Of a stretch of 54,930 nt of DNA, positions 17,171-24,876 are shown piece by piece. The notes below the pieces were generated by a model. The model did not search any database. It saw only the letters and a list, made by a program, of their open reading frames with translations, and was not told the DNA's origin. Positions within the stretch are counted from its first letter, which is position 1. Every line of letters begins with the position of its first letter. Location of the stretch: the NCBI GenBank assembly GCA_028287505.1, contig JAQBPN010000005.1, forward strand, positions 1-54,930, written 5' to 3'. Position numbers and translations under genes: made by a program. The stretch comes from Fibrobacterota bacterium (GTDB taxonomy: Bacteria; Fibrobacterota; Fibrobacteria; UBA11236).

Positions 17171-18610
17171 ATGAAGAAGACCGAACTTGCTTCCCTGATG
17201 AAGGCTCCGCTCGCGGCCCTTTTCACATCCTTTCTCGCATCCCTTTTTGCGGCCATGCTCCTGTGCGGATGCTGGGGCGCAAAGGAGGACGCGCGCGTGG
17301 CCGGCGGGGACGATATCCCCAACGACGTGGAGCCGCTGGGAAAGAAGTCCGCCCGGGCGCGCGACGATTCCGCCGATTGGAACGGATTCAAGACCATGCC
17401 CCGCACCAGTCCGGGCATGTACGATACCACCGCGGTGCCCGATTCCATTCCGGACACCACCGGTTCCGGCAAGGCGCAACCCAAGGCCTCCGGCATGGCC
17501 AAGCGTTCCGCCGATCTTCCGCCGTTGTTGGATCCGCTGAAGCCGTTGGATACCCTGGTCACCAAGGTGGTGGACACGGTCAAGGGCACGGTCGAGGCCG
17601 TGCATACCACGGTCAAGGACTCCATTCTCAAGGTGGACAGCACCGTGTTCGTGCCCGTGGATTCCGCCCATCCGGATGCGCCCCGGGGCGTGTTGCAGGT
17701 GGCGGGAAAAATCACCTACGCGGACACTTCTCTCTGGAAGGCCTACAAGTTCACGGACGCGGATGGGGACGGATTCCTGGCGCCGCGCGCGGGTTCGCCC
17801 AATCTTGCGGACCTGGACGTGAGTCTCAAGCTTTCCGGCGGCGTCGTGGAGCGGACCGTGCAGCGCTTGGCCGCCGGGGCCGATCTCGACTTCAACGCCC
17901 GTGGGGACAACCGGCTGCTCTCCAGCGCCGTGGTGCGCACCCTGGGCTTGGATACCCTGGACGTCATCAAACTGTTGGATGCGGATGGCGATTCCATCGT
18001 CCTGGATTTCAGCAAGGACACCAATCTCGTGGACCTGATCGAGGAGCATCACTATCCCGACGGCGCATCCTTGGTTTCGATGACGCTCAAGGCCCGCCTG
18101 GTGGTCTTCTCCAAGGATTCCACCAGGAACTATGCGGTGCGCTTCCAGCGGACCACGGTTCTCAAGGACGGATCCGTGCTGGAGGCGGCGGCCAAGGGCT
18201 CGGCGGCGGATTCCTCCTTCCGCGCCGGTACGGACGCTTTATGGACGGAAACCCTGACGCCTCCCGCCGGGGACAGCATCGTCTCCCATGCGCGCACATT
18301 CATGGTGCGGTTGCCCTCCGCTCCCGGAGCCTTCAAGCAGGATCTCCTGTTGGACCTTTCGGTGGAAGACCGGTATCGGACCGCCGCCTATGAAGGCTTC
18401 AGCTTCGACTTCCATTCTGAGACTCCGGTGGCGGACGGAGACTGGCCCGCGACGGGCGCCGTGAAATCCATCCTCACCTACCGCGCGGGCGGAAAGACCA
18501 CCTTCGGCGGCCAGGCGGTGGCCTCCGGCATGGAAGGCGAGGTGGTGACTTCCGAGGGCGCCTCCCTGACGATCTTCTTCGACCGTAACGGCGCCGCTAC
18601 CCGGCGTTAG
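17171..18610 (+). CDS. putative lipoprotein of unknown function
   Basis: A 479-residue protein with a long signal sequence ending in LLCGC (lipidated Cys34 most likely). The next 130 residues are low-complexity and charged, including repeated Val/Thr segments (about 115-155) that look like a stalk. A DADGDGFLAPRAG segment (about 195-208) resembles an EF-hand or dockerin-type calcium loop, and KLLDADGDSIVLDF is a second similar site. The remaining C-terminal part is beta-rich. It is co-transcribed with the TIGR02147 gene (three-base gap). Exact role unknown. Confidence 0.75.
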   Translation: MKKTELASLMKAPLAALFTSFLASLFAAMLLCGCWGAKEDARVAGGDDIPNDVEPLGKKSARARDDSADWNGFKTMPRTSPGMYDTTAVPDSIPDTTGSGKAQPKASGMAKRSADLPPLLDPLKPLDTLVTKVVDTVKGTVEAVHTTVKDSILKVDSTVFVPVDSAHPDAPRGVLQVAGKITYADTSLWKAYKFTDADGDGFLAPRAGSPNLADLDVSLKLSGGVVERTVQRLAAGADLDFNARGDNRLLSSAVVRTLGLDTLDVIKLLDADGDSIVLDFSKDTNLVDLIEEHHYPDGASLVSMTLKARLVVFSKDSTRNYAVRFQRTTVLKDGSVLEAAAKGSAADSSFRAGTDALWTETLTPPAGDSIVSHARTFMVRLPSAPGAFKQDLLLDLSVEDRYRTAAYEGFSFDFHSETPVADGDWPATGAVKSILTYRAGGKTTFGGQAVASGMEGEVVTSEGASLTIFFDRNGAATRR

Positions 18611-18620
18611 TCCTCCCTCT

Positions 18621-18652
18621 CGATCGATCCTGCGCTTGCGCCGGATCGATCG
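18621..18652. repeat. 10-bp inverted repeat after lipoprotein gene
   Basis: CGATCGATCC (18621-18630) pairs with GGATCGATCG (18643-18652) across a 12-base GC-rich loop, only 11 bases after the stop codon. It precedes a second hairpin and may form part of a composite terminator. Confidence 0.55.
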
Positions 18653-18655
18653 CCC

Positions 18656-18696
18656 GGTTCCTCCCGAAACGCCACGGGAGGAACCACTCTTTTCCT
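18656..18696 (+). terminator. intrinsic terminator
   Basis: A perfect 10-bp stem, GGTTCCTCCC with GGGAGGAACC (18656-18665 and 18676-18685), is followed by a pyrimidine/T-rich run. It follows the TIGR02147-lipoprotein pair. Confidence 0.7.
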
Positions 18697-19002
18697 TCCT
18701 TACGACAGCCCCTTCCCGACCTTGTAGGGTTTTGTTTTTTTGTAATACGGAATTCCACCATTACCAATTAATTGAGGAGTAAATACGTAATATGATTATA
18801 GGTGTATTGATCTGTTCCTGAACGCAATATCCGCTTTTATTTGCTTAAATAATGAATAAATATCATGGAATACGTAATATCCTATGAATCTAATCATTTC
18901 TCATACACTGTAATTCGGGTATCATTAGAACGTAAGCACCAAAGGCATAGGGAATCCCAAGTGGAATACCCGGCCGAAGAAACCCCCGAAAGGAGTGCTC
19001 TC
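18697..19002. promoter_or_regulatory. AT-rich promoter and leader region of 843-residue lipoprotein gene
   Basis: About 300 bases, abruptly AT-rich from 18725 to 18920 (runs of T, many TAAT/ATAT words), then a clear aaggag (18990-18995) seven bases before ATG 19003. Several possible -10 boxes occur, so a single promoter cannot be fixed. An in-frame upstream ATG at 18865 exists but has no ribosome binding site. Confidence 0.45.
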
Positions 19003-21534
19003 ATGAAAACCCGAATCACCTCCAACAAAAAAATCCTCGTCGCCGCGACCGCAGCGGGAATGTTCCTGCTCGCAGGATGCTTCAGCGACCCTTCCTCCCC
19101 CTCCGGCGACCAGGGGGACATGACCGCGACCATCGAAGGCCGCGTGCAGGGCGATGCGGCCCTCGGCAAGCGCTCCGCCGGATCGGCCGGGATCGAGGGT
19201 GCTACCGTAACCGTTATGCGTATCAAGTCCGACGGATCCCTGGAAGCGGCCGCTTCGGCGGAAGTGAAGACGGACGTCCAGGGCCGTTTCTCCGTGAAGA
19301 CGGCGGCGAACGAAACCCGCGAACTGGTGGTGGTGGCTAAGAAAGAAGCCAAGGAATGGAAGGCCGTGGTGAGCGCCAAGGTGAAGCAGGGAACCGTGGT
19401 GGTCTGCCGCCCCCTCGACACGGAATCCTCCGTGGAAGCGGATGTCCTGGTCAAGGTCCGGGGCGAGTCCAAGACCATGGAAGTCTCCTTCGCCGACATC
19501 GCGTCGCATATCGACGCGGAAATGTCCCTGAAGGCGAGCGGCAAAGCCGACGTGGAAGCCTATCTCTCGGCCCAGGTGCAGGCGGAAGCCAAGGCCCGCG
19601 CTTCGATGCTGCTGGCTTCCTCCGGGAAATTCACCTTGGCCCAGATCGACAAGGCCAATGAGGCCCGCATGGATGCGGAAGCCAAATTGGAAAGCGACCT
19701 GGACGCCGCCGGGGATCTCTCCGCGGATGCCAAGGCCAAGATCGAAACCGATTTCCAGACCGCCGGATTCAAGGCTTGGTCGGATGCCGGCATCGTCCTG
19801 GGCGAGGTGGCCAAGGCCCACGAAGCTTCCTACGAGGCGATGGTCCGGATCAGCGCCGGCGCCACCGTGGAATCGGAAACCAAACTGACCTGGCTGCACA
19901 AGATCGCCCTGGAAAATGCCGTCACCCTGGAAGCCGCGGTGAAAGAGGACGTGAAAGCCTCGGGGGGCCAGAGTGAAATCGCCGTCGATGCCGGAACGGC
20001 CTTGAAGGCCTCCTTGATCGCGGCCAAGACGGAAACCGAAATCGACTCCGCTTTCGCGACCTTCCGAGCCTCGGTGTCTTCGGGACTCAAGGGTTTCGTG
20101 GAAACCACCCTGGGCGGCAAAGTGCTTCTCAACGATTCTTCCAAGGCCCGCATGGAATTGAAGGCTTCCCTGGAAACCGCCGTCACGGCGGATAAGGTCG
20201 CGGAAGCGTACCAGAAGTTCTACGTCTCCGCCGAAGCCGAAATCAAGGCCAAGATCGCCGGCTCCATCGGCACGGCCGATTCCGCCAAGGTCAACGCCCT
20301 GACCCGCACCGCGCTTCTCATCGGCATCCAGGGTAACGGCGGGGCTACCGTCATCCTGCCCGGATTCTCCCTGAGCGGCAACGTCGAAGGCGGCGTCTCC
20401 GGCGCCGACGTGCAGATTGCCAAGGTCAACGCCGACGGCTCCCTGGAAATCATCGGCGAGATCAAGACCCAGACGGATGCCCAAGGCGGGTTCACGATCC
20501 ATACCGATACCAAGCTGCCGGACTCCGTGGTGGTGGTGGTGACCAAGAACGATTCCAAGCTCATGGTCCTGATCGACTCCGCCACTTCCAAGCCCGTGCA
20601 GGTGGGTACCGAGACCACGGTGGAAACCCAGATCGTCCAGCAGCTCATCAAGGACGGAAAGACGGGGATCACCTCCGAGGAGATCAAATCCCACGTGGAC
20701 AGCAACGTGGCGGCGGAAGTCAAAGGCAACGATAGCGCCATAGCGCATCTGATCGGCAGCCTGGAACTTGCCGCCAAGGCCCAGAACGGCTTCCTGCTCG
20801 ACAGCGGTTTCGGACTCTCCGCTTCCGGCCTCAACCTGATCGCCTCGGCCCGCGCGGGCGCCCAGACCAGGCTGGAAGCCGACCTGAAGGCCGCCGCCGG
20901 CGCGGCCGCCTCCGTGCAGGCCGCTTATGACGCCTACCACCGGACGGTGGTGGACGCCTATGTGCAGGCCGGCCTCGACGCGAATACCTACGCCAAGTCC
21001 ATGCAGGTCTACGCCCAGGCGCTGGCCCGCTTCACGGTCGGCGTCACGGCGGAAGCGAAGTTCTCCCTGATCAAGAGCGCCCACGCCCAGGCCGCCCACG
21101 GACTGCGCACCGCGGCGGAAGCCCAGGTGAAGGCGGCCGGCGCGACGGATGCCACCCTCAAGACCTTCATGCAGGCCGGAGCCGCTTTCCAGGCTTCGGT
21201 GGATGCCGCCGTGAGCGCGGAAGCCATCGCCTCGGCGTATGCGGCCTATGATGCCTCGGTCACGGCCTCCCTGAAGGCCGCGCTGATCCTGCAGGCTTCC
21301 GCCATCGAAAGCCTCAATGCCAAAATCCGCGCCGCGGACGGCGCCCGCGCCGATTTGATGGCCAAGGTCCAGGCCGCCGCCGATGCGGACGCCGCGGCCA
21401 AGGCCCACGTGGAGTTTTCGGCGGCGGTGCAGACCCAGGTGAAAGCCGCTTTCGGCGGGGGCCTGGGCGCTCCCACCGGCGCGCAGGTCGATGCCATGGC
21501 CCAGGCCATGATTCTGGCCAACATGGGCGGATAG
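19003..21534 (+). CDS. large Ala-rich lipoprotein with internally duplicated beta/helical architecture
   Basis: An 843-residue lipoprotein: signal peptide with lipobox LLAGC (Cys26). It has two repeats of one design. A beta-sandwich (about 38-150, carboxypeptidase-regulatory-like: EGRV..GATVTVMRIKSDGSLE..DVQGRFSV) is followed by a long Ala/Lys/Glu helical region (about 160-450). A second sandwich (about 455-560: SGNVEGGVSGADVQIAKVNADGSLE..DAQGGFTI) is followed by another helical region (about 560-840). The helices are rich in heptad-like Ala, suggesting coiled coils or helical bundles. It is probably anchored in the outer membrane and spans the periplasm or cell surface. Monocistronic with its own terminator. 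No family recognised. Confidence 0.78.
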   Translation: MKTRITSNKKILVAATAAGMFLLAGCFSDPSSPSGDQGDMTATIEGRVQGDAALGKRSAGSAGIEGATVTVMRIKSDGSLEAAASAEVKTDVQGRFSVKTAANETRELVVVAKKEAKEWKAVVSAKVKQGTVVVCRPLDTESSVEADVLVKVRGESKTMEVSFADIASHIDAEMSLKASGKADVEAYLSAQVQAEAKARASMLLASSGKFTLAQIDKANEARMDAEAKLESDLDAAGDLSADAKAKIETDFQTAGFKAWSDAGIVLGEVAKAHEASYEAMVRISAGATVESETKLTWLHKIALENAVTLEAAVKEDVKASGGQSEIAVDAGTALKASLIAAKTETEIDSAFATFRASVSSGLKGFVETTLGGKVLLNDSSKARMELKASLETAVTADKVAEAYQKFYVSAEAEIKAKIAGSIGTADSAKVNALTRTALLIGIQGNGGATVILPGFSLSGNVEGGVSGADVQIAKVNADGSLEIIGEIKTQTDAQGGFTIHTDTKLPDSVVVVVTKNDSKLMVLIDSATSKPVQVGTETTVETQIVQQLIKDGKTGITSEEIKSHVDSNVAAEVKGNDSAIAHLIGSLELAAKAQNGFLLDSGFGLSASGLNLIASARAGAQTRLEADLKAAAGAAASVQAAYDAYHRTVVDAYVQAGLDANTYAKSMQVYAQALARFTVGVTAEAKFSLIKSAHAQAAHGLRTAAEAQVKAAGATDATLKTFMQAGAAFQASVDAAVSAEAIASAYAAYDASVTASLKAALILQASAIESLNAKIRAADGARADLMAKVQAAADADAAAKAHVEFSAAVQTQVKAAFGGGLGAPTGAQVDAMAQAMILANMGG

Positions 21535-21581
21535 ACCAGATCGGCGCCCAGGGACGAGCGAGGAGAGGCTTACCACTAGAG

Positions 21582-21640
21582 CTGTCAGCATGAAGGTGGG
21601 TAAAAAGGAGAGGGCTCAATACTCTCCTTTTTACTGACAG
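21582..21640. terminator. strong intrinsic terminator
   Basis: A 12-bp stem (21601-21612 with 21622-21633, TAAAAAGGAGAG/CTCTCCTTTTTA) is enclosed by a 7-bp outer pair (CTGTCAG 21582-21588, CTGACAG 21634-21640). The A/T-tracts would allow termination from both directions. Confidence 0.85.
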
Positions 21641-21827
21641 AAATAATCGTTGTTTTAACTCTCTTGTCGAGTGGAAATTCATGATTTCGGTTAATTTTGG
21701 GAAGAACAAAGAAGTCCTTTCGATTTCCTTCCATCAACGGTCATAATGCCTATCCAGCACCTTTTTCTTAGATTGCCTAAAGCATTTTCGGAGGAAACGA
21801 TGAATAATTTTATGGCGAGGTTTTAGG
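21641..21827. other. AT-rich gap with ribosome binding site and 8-codon ORF
   Basis: An AT-rich stretch between the terminator and the methyltransferase frame. It carries a strong ggagga site (21790-21795) leading into ATG 21800, whose frame ends after eight codons (MNNFMARF) at TAG 21824-21826. See the methyltransferase entry. Confidence 0.5.
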
Positions 21828-22850
21828 TTGGTAGAGAATCATGCGAAAACGGAATTTCAGGTCAAAGGAATTCAAGTAAGTATCACGGATGAGGGCTCAT
21901 TCCGCCGAGTTCATATTCTAGGCAAACATGTAAATCCAGAAGTCGCTTACCATTGTATGGAAAGTGAATTCAAGACGGGACATTCCATTGAGACAATCAC
22001 GAAAATTGCCTACTCCAAGGGCAAGTCATTCAGAGATGAACTCGAAAGAAGCGAAAACCCCAATTACATGTTCAGGCCGTTGCAAATATTTCTTGATGCG
22101 TTTTCAATCGATTTGAAAAACAAGAAGATCCTGGATTTCGGGTGTGGCGCAGGAGCTTTTGCACTAAATCTGGTAAAGCTTGGAGCGGATGAATTGGTAG
22201 GCGTAGAAGTGGAAGAAGGCTTAATTGATATCGCCCGCCTAAGAGTGCACGATTTTTATCCTGAGAGCCGATTTAAAATCATTCCAATTCAGTACATTGA
22301 CGGTAATTACAGGTTACCCTTTGGGGATGCGGAGTTCGACATTGTTTGGCCTCATGCGGTTCTAGAACATGTGTTTCCAAATCAAAGAGGGTTTGTGCTG
22401 CAAGAGCTCTGGAGAGTTCTAAAACCGAATGGAACCTTTATTTTGGATGGCACCCCGAACGGGCTTTGGATAAAAGAGGCACATACCTCAAACCTGTTTT
22501 TTATAAACTATCTCCCGCTTGAAATGGCAGCTTTTTTTGCGCGTCGCTTTTCAAGTCGAGTGCCCAGGAACCAAAGCACGGAAAATCTACTTGTTCGAGG
22601 ATTCAGAGGGTCCCATTACTGGGAAATTTCAAAATACCTTCCTGGTGCGGAATGGGTTGGGCTACAGACCAGGAAGGAGTTTTCTGTCAAAATCAAATCC
22701 TGGCTAAGGGAAAGCGACTCGCCGATCAAATCGGCAATGAAAAAAGCCATAGGGCTAATCCTTCTTATTATAGACCCAGTGTTGAGGCTTCTTCGGCTTC
22801 CACAGACGGCAGTAATGCCATGGCTCTTAGTCGTTCTGCGAAAAAAGTGA
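21828..22850 (+). CDS. class I SAM-dependent methyltransferase (start probably frameshifted)
   Basis: A 340-residue protein whose SAM site is DFGCGAGAFALNL (about 102-114), followed by the acidic GVEVEEG, IVWPHAVLEHV and LKPNGTFILDG motifs of Methyltransf_11/23 enzymes. The C-terminus has a hydrophobic segment (LILLIIDPVLRLL), so it may attach to the membrane. Base composition is visibly AT-richer than the neighbours, suggesting acquisition. The only usable start in frame is TTG 21828. The good ribosome binding site leads into ATG 21800 in another frame, and removing one T from the TTTT run at 21821-21824 would fuse the two. Substrate unknown. Confidence 0.82.
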   Translation: MVENHAKTEFQVKGIQVSITDEGSFRRVHILGKHVNPEVAYHCMESEFKTGHSIETITKIAYSKGKSFRDELERSENPNYMFRPLQIFLDAFSIDLKNKKILDFGCGAGAFALNLVKLGADELVGVEVEEGLIDIARLRVHDFYPESRFKIIPIQYIDGNYRLPFGDAEFDIVWPHAVLEHVFPNQRGFVLQELWRVLKPNGTFILDGTPNGLWIKEAHTSNLFFINYLPLEMAAFFARRFSSRVPRNQSTENLLVRGFRGSHYWEISKYLPGAEWVGLQTRKEFSVKIKSWLRESDSPIKSAMKKAIGLILLIIDPVLRLLRLPQTAVMPWLLVVLRKK

Positions 22851-22964
22851 GCCTGCTTCAAATTCCAACTCTGAGAATTATTCGAACAAACATTTCTTTG
22901 GCAAGAGCAAGATTTAGAGATCTCACCAAAGTGCTGCCGACCTTGCAGTATACTTGCGTTGTGA

Positions 22965-23291
22965 TTATTCGCTGAATACCTGCAGTTTTCTCGATAAATT
23001 GGCGTCTGTTCCGCTTTGATATTCATAGAAGACCTGAATCTTCTTTCCCTGAGCCTGGGCTGCAAGGAGCGTCGCCATAACGGACTTCAAGTCATCTATA
23101 TCTACATAACTATCTCCTTGTAGAAAATAAAAAGGTTTAGCAACTTCGTTAGTAAGGAAGGTAACCTTGCTATTCGCTTGGTCAGCTTCCCACGAGACAG
23201 ACTTGATCGTAAGCAAATCCCCCCAAGAAAACGCGGCTTGAGTTGCAATCGGGATCCATAAAGTGGCGAGAAAAAAGTAGAGCGGTTTCAT
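22965..23291 (-). CDS. small secreted protein of unknown function
   Basis: A 108-residue protein; ATG 23291 starts a good signal peptide (MKPLYFFLATLWIPIATQAAF) with aaaggg upstream, so the longer frame to 23339 is not used. The mature part has the order SVSWEADQANSKVTF..KPFYFLQGD..LKSVMATLLAAQAQGKKIQVF, ending soon after. The same layout (beta hairpin, helix, GK-type strand) appears in the gene at 30315 and in the remnant at 24235, so I treat them as distant relatives. Function unknown. Confidence 0.65.
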   Translation of the reverse strand: MKPLYFFLATLWIPIATQAAFSWGDLLTIKSVSWEADQANSKVTFLTNEVAKPFYFLQGDSYVDIDDLKSVMATLLAAQAQGKKIQVFYEYQSGTDANLSRKLQVFSE

Positions 23292-23453
23292 TGTTAACCC
23301 TTTCTTAAGTAAATGAGCAATATCAGACACGGTTCTCAAAACTCAAACGTTCGGCTAATTCACTAATCAATTTCAAAATTTCATGACTTATGGTATCGAT
23401 GCCTTGATGTATGGTCAATATAAATCATGGTGGATTTGATGAGTTCCCCGGAT

Positions 23454-24248
23454 TTATTGGAACAATGGATTGGAAGGTATCAATTCGCTTCCATTAGCCA
23501 ACCAAACCAATTCCATATCACCAGGTTCAACACTTACAGTAAAAGACGTGGTTCGATTGGTTGCATTATAAGTGCTTGTTACCGGTGCCCATAAATTATT
23601 TGATTTAATATGTTTTTGAACATAATACTTGCCGGCGGCAACAAGAGTTGAAGATTCCGCGGTTGCAATATCACGGACATCCTTGTTTAATAAAATCAAG
23701 TATTTGTTGAAGGGGGCATGTCTGACATGAAGCATTCCAACGGCGAATCTGTTTGGCATACTAGAAGAGCTTGTGAGTAAATTTTGAGAAGCGCCCAATG
23801 AGGCGATAGTTGGTAGTCTAACTTCTTTGGAAGAAGAATCCATGCTTCCTCCATGCACGGTATTTTCCCAATCCAGTTTGAGAAGCGTACCTCCAAAATT
23901 TTTCATTATCAAATTAATCGATTGAATCGTGTCGTAAACTGGGTGGTTGATTCCGCCGTACCCATTTTCAGTTGGGCTATTGTAATTTACGCTTCCAGCG
24001 CGATAACTAGGTAAGACATATGGCCAATGGTTTGGGGTATCATAGCAATACCAGATAATACCCTTGCCCCCGTATAATAAAGGTGTGAATGCGGATTGTT
24101 TCAACATGGCGAGTGATTGAAAGGGATAAAATAAATGTTGCATTCCCAAGACAACGGCCCAAAATGATTTTCCAGGGTGTGTAATTCGCCCGGTAACGGG
24201 TGTAGTACCCTTACAATCGGTTTCGCATTCGCTAGTGGCTTGGCTTTT
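23454..24248 (-). pseudogene. C-terminal remnant of a glycoside-hydrolase-like secreted protein
   Basis: The frame is open from just after a stop at 24249-24251 to 23454. Its coding character begins in the middle of a domain (THPGKSFWAVVLGMQHLFYPFQS, then LLYGGKGIIWYCYDTP) and ends with a beta-rich tail (PGDMELVWL). The GKGIIWYCYDTP segment resembles the last strand of TIM-barrel glycoside hydrolases, followed by C-terminal beta domains. No start codon with a ribosome binding site, signal peptide or N-terminal domain is present. It is most likely a truncated copy. A TTG at 24149 is the only start within the clear part. The family assignment is weak. Confidence 0.5.
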
Positions 24249-24528
24249 TCAAGTGAAGGGTCAAAGCTCGCCACCAGTATCACGCCTGTCTCCTTCGCGG
24301 CTACCAGTAACGATCCGGCTGCGGGCACCATGTTTTTGTATTCTAGGGGTTCGGTTGGAGTTTCTCGGTTGTCCGGAAACGAGAGCGTATTTTCTTGCGG
24401 ACGACCGGAACCTCCAAGCGACATTTCTCACTTTCCTCTCTATTGGAAAGTCAATTACCTTAACGGTTGACGATTCGAAAACCGTTAACAATGGCGGCTG
24501 CCAGATCGTGAGCGTAATGGCTCAATGA
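24235..24528 (+). pseudogene. possible remnant of small secreted protein gene
   Basis: Only the last 60 or so codons look like protein (AYFLADDRNLQATFLTFLSIGKSITLTVDD, then GGCQIVSVMAQ). They resemble the second half of the 22965 and 30315 products, with a YFL..D, helix and GK.I.V order. The upstream part of the frame is not protein-like and has no signal peptide, so the 5' end has probably been lost or replaced. It overlaps an opposite-strand ORF that is taken to be noise. Confidence 0.35.
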
Positions 24529-24876
24529 TTCTTCGGCGTCAAAAAGGACGGGTCCCCGCGACTTTTTCGACGTCTCGGGATAACCGCCACGTTTCCTTCG
24601 CTTTGTCGGGATTCTCCCTCAGCAGCATCGAAGGCTGCATCTTCGGTGCATCTGTCCTCCTTTTTCTTTACCCTATGATGGAAGTCCGGAATTGATTACT
24701 AACACCGCCTAATTTCCAAAAAAACCCAGAATACCGGTTCGAAATCGCCACTATTTGTGTTTTTTTAGGGGTTGAAAAAAGGTAAAGTGAAGTACTTTTT
24801 TCTTCAAAATGAGTTTCTCCCCGGAAATGGCCTCGGGGGATTTCATTGCGCCGCTCACCTGCTCCTCCGAGGAAAA
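24529..24876. other. intergenic region upstream of sigma/caspase operon
   Basis: A 348-base stretch with no convincing gene. It includes a short AAAAAG/CTTTTT stem (about 24550-24577) and an AT-rich part (24690-24790) that probably contains the operon promoter. A TTG-started frame from 24772 runs into the lipoprotein gene but lacks a ribosome binding site. Confidence 0.45.

Noticed and set aside
18925-21591. 888-codon open frame antisense to the large lipoprotein
   Set aside because: It is a by-product of the high-GC, Ala-rich coding strand: the composition is His/Gly/Asp-rich, it has no motif, no ribosome binding site and no signal peptide, while the sense frame has a clear lipoprotein.
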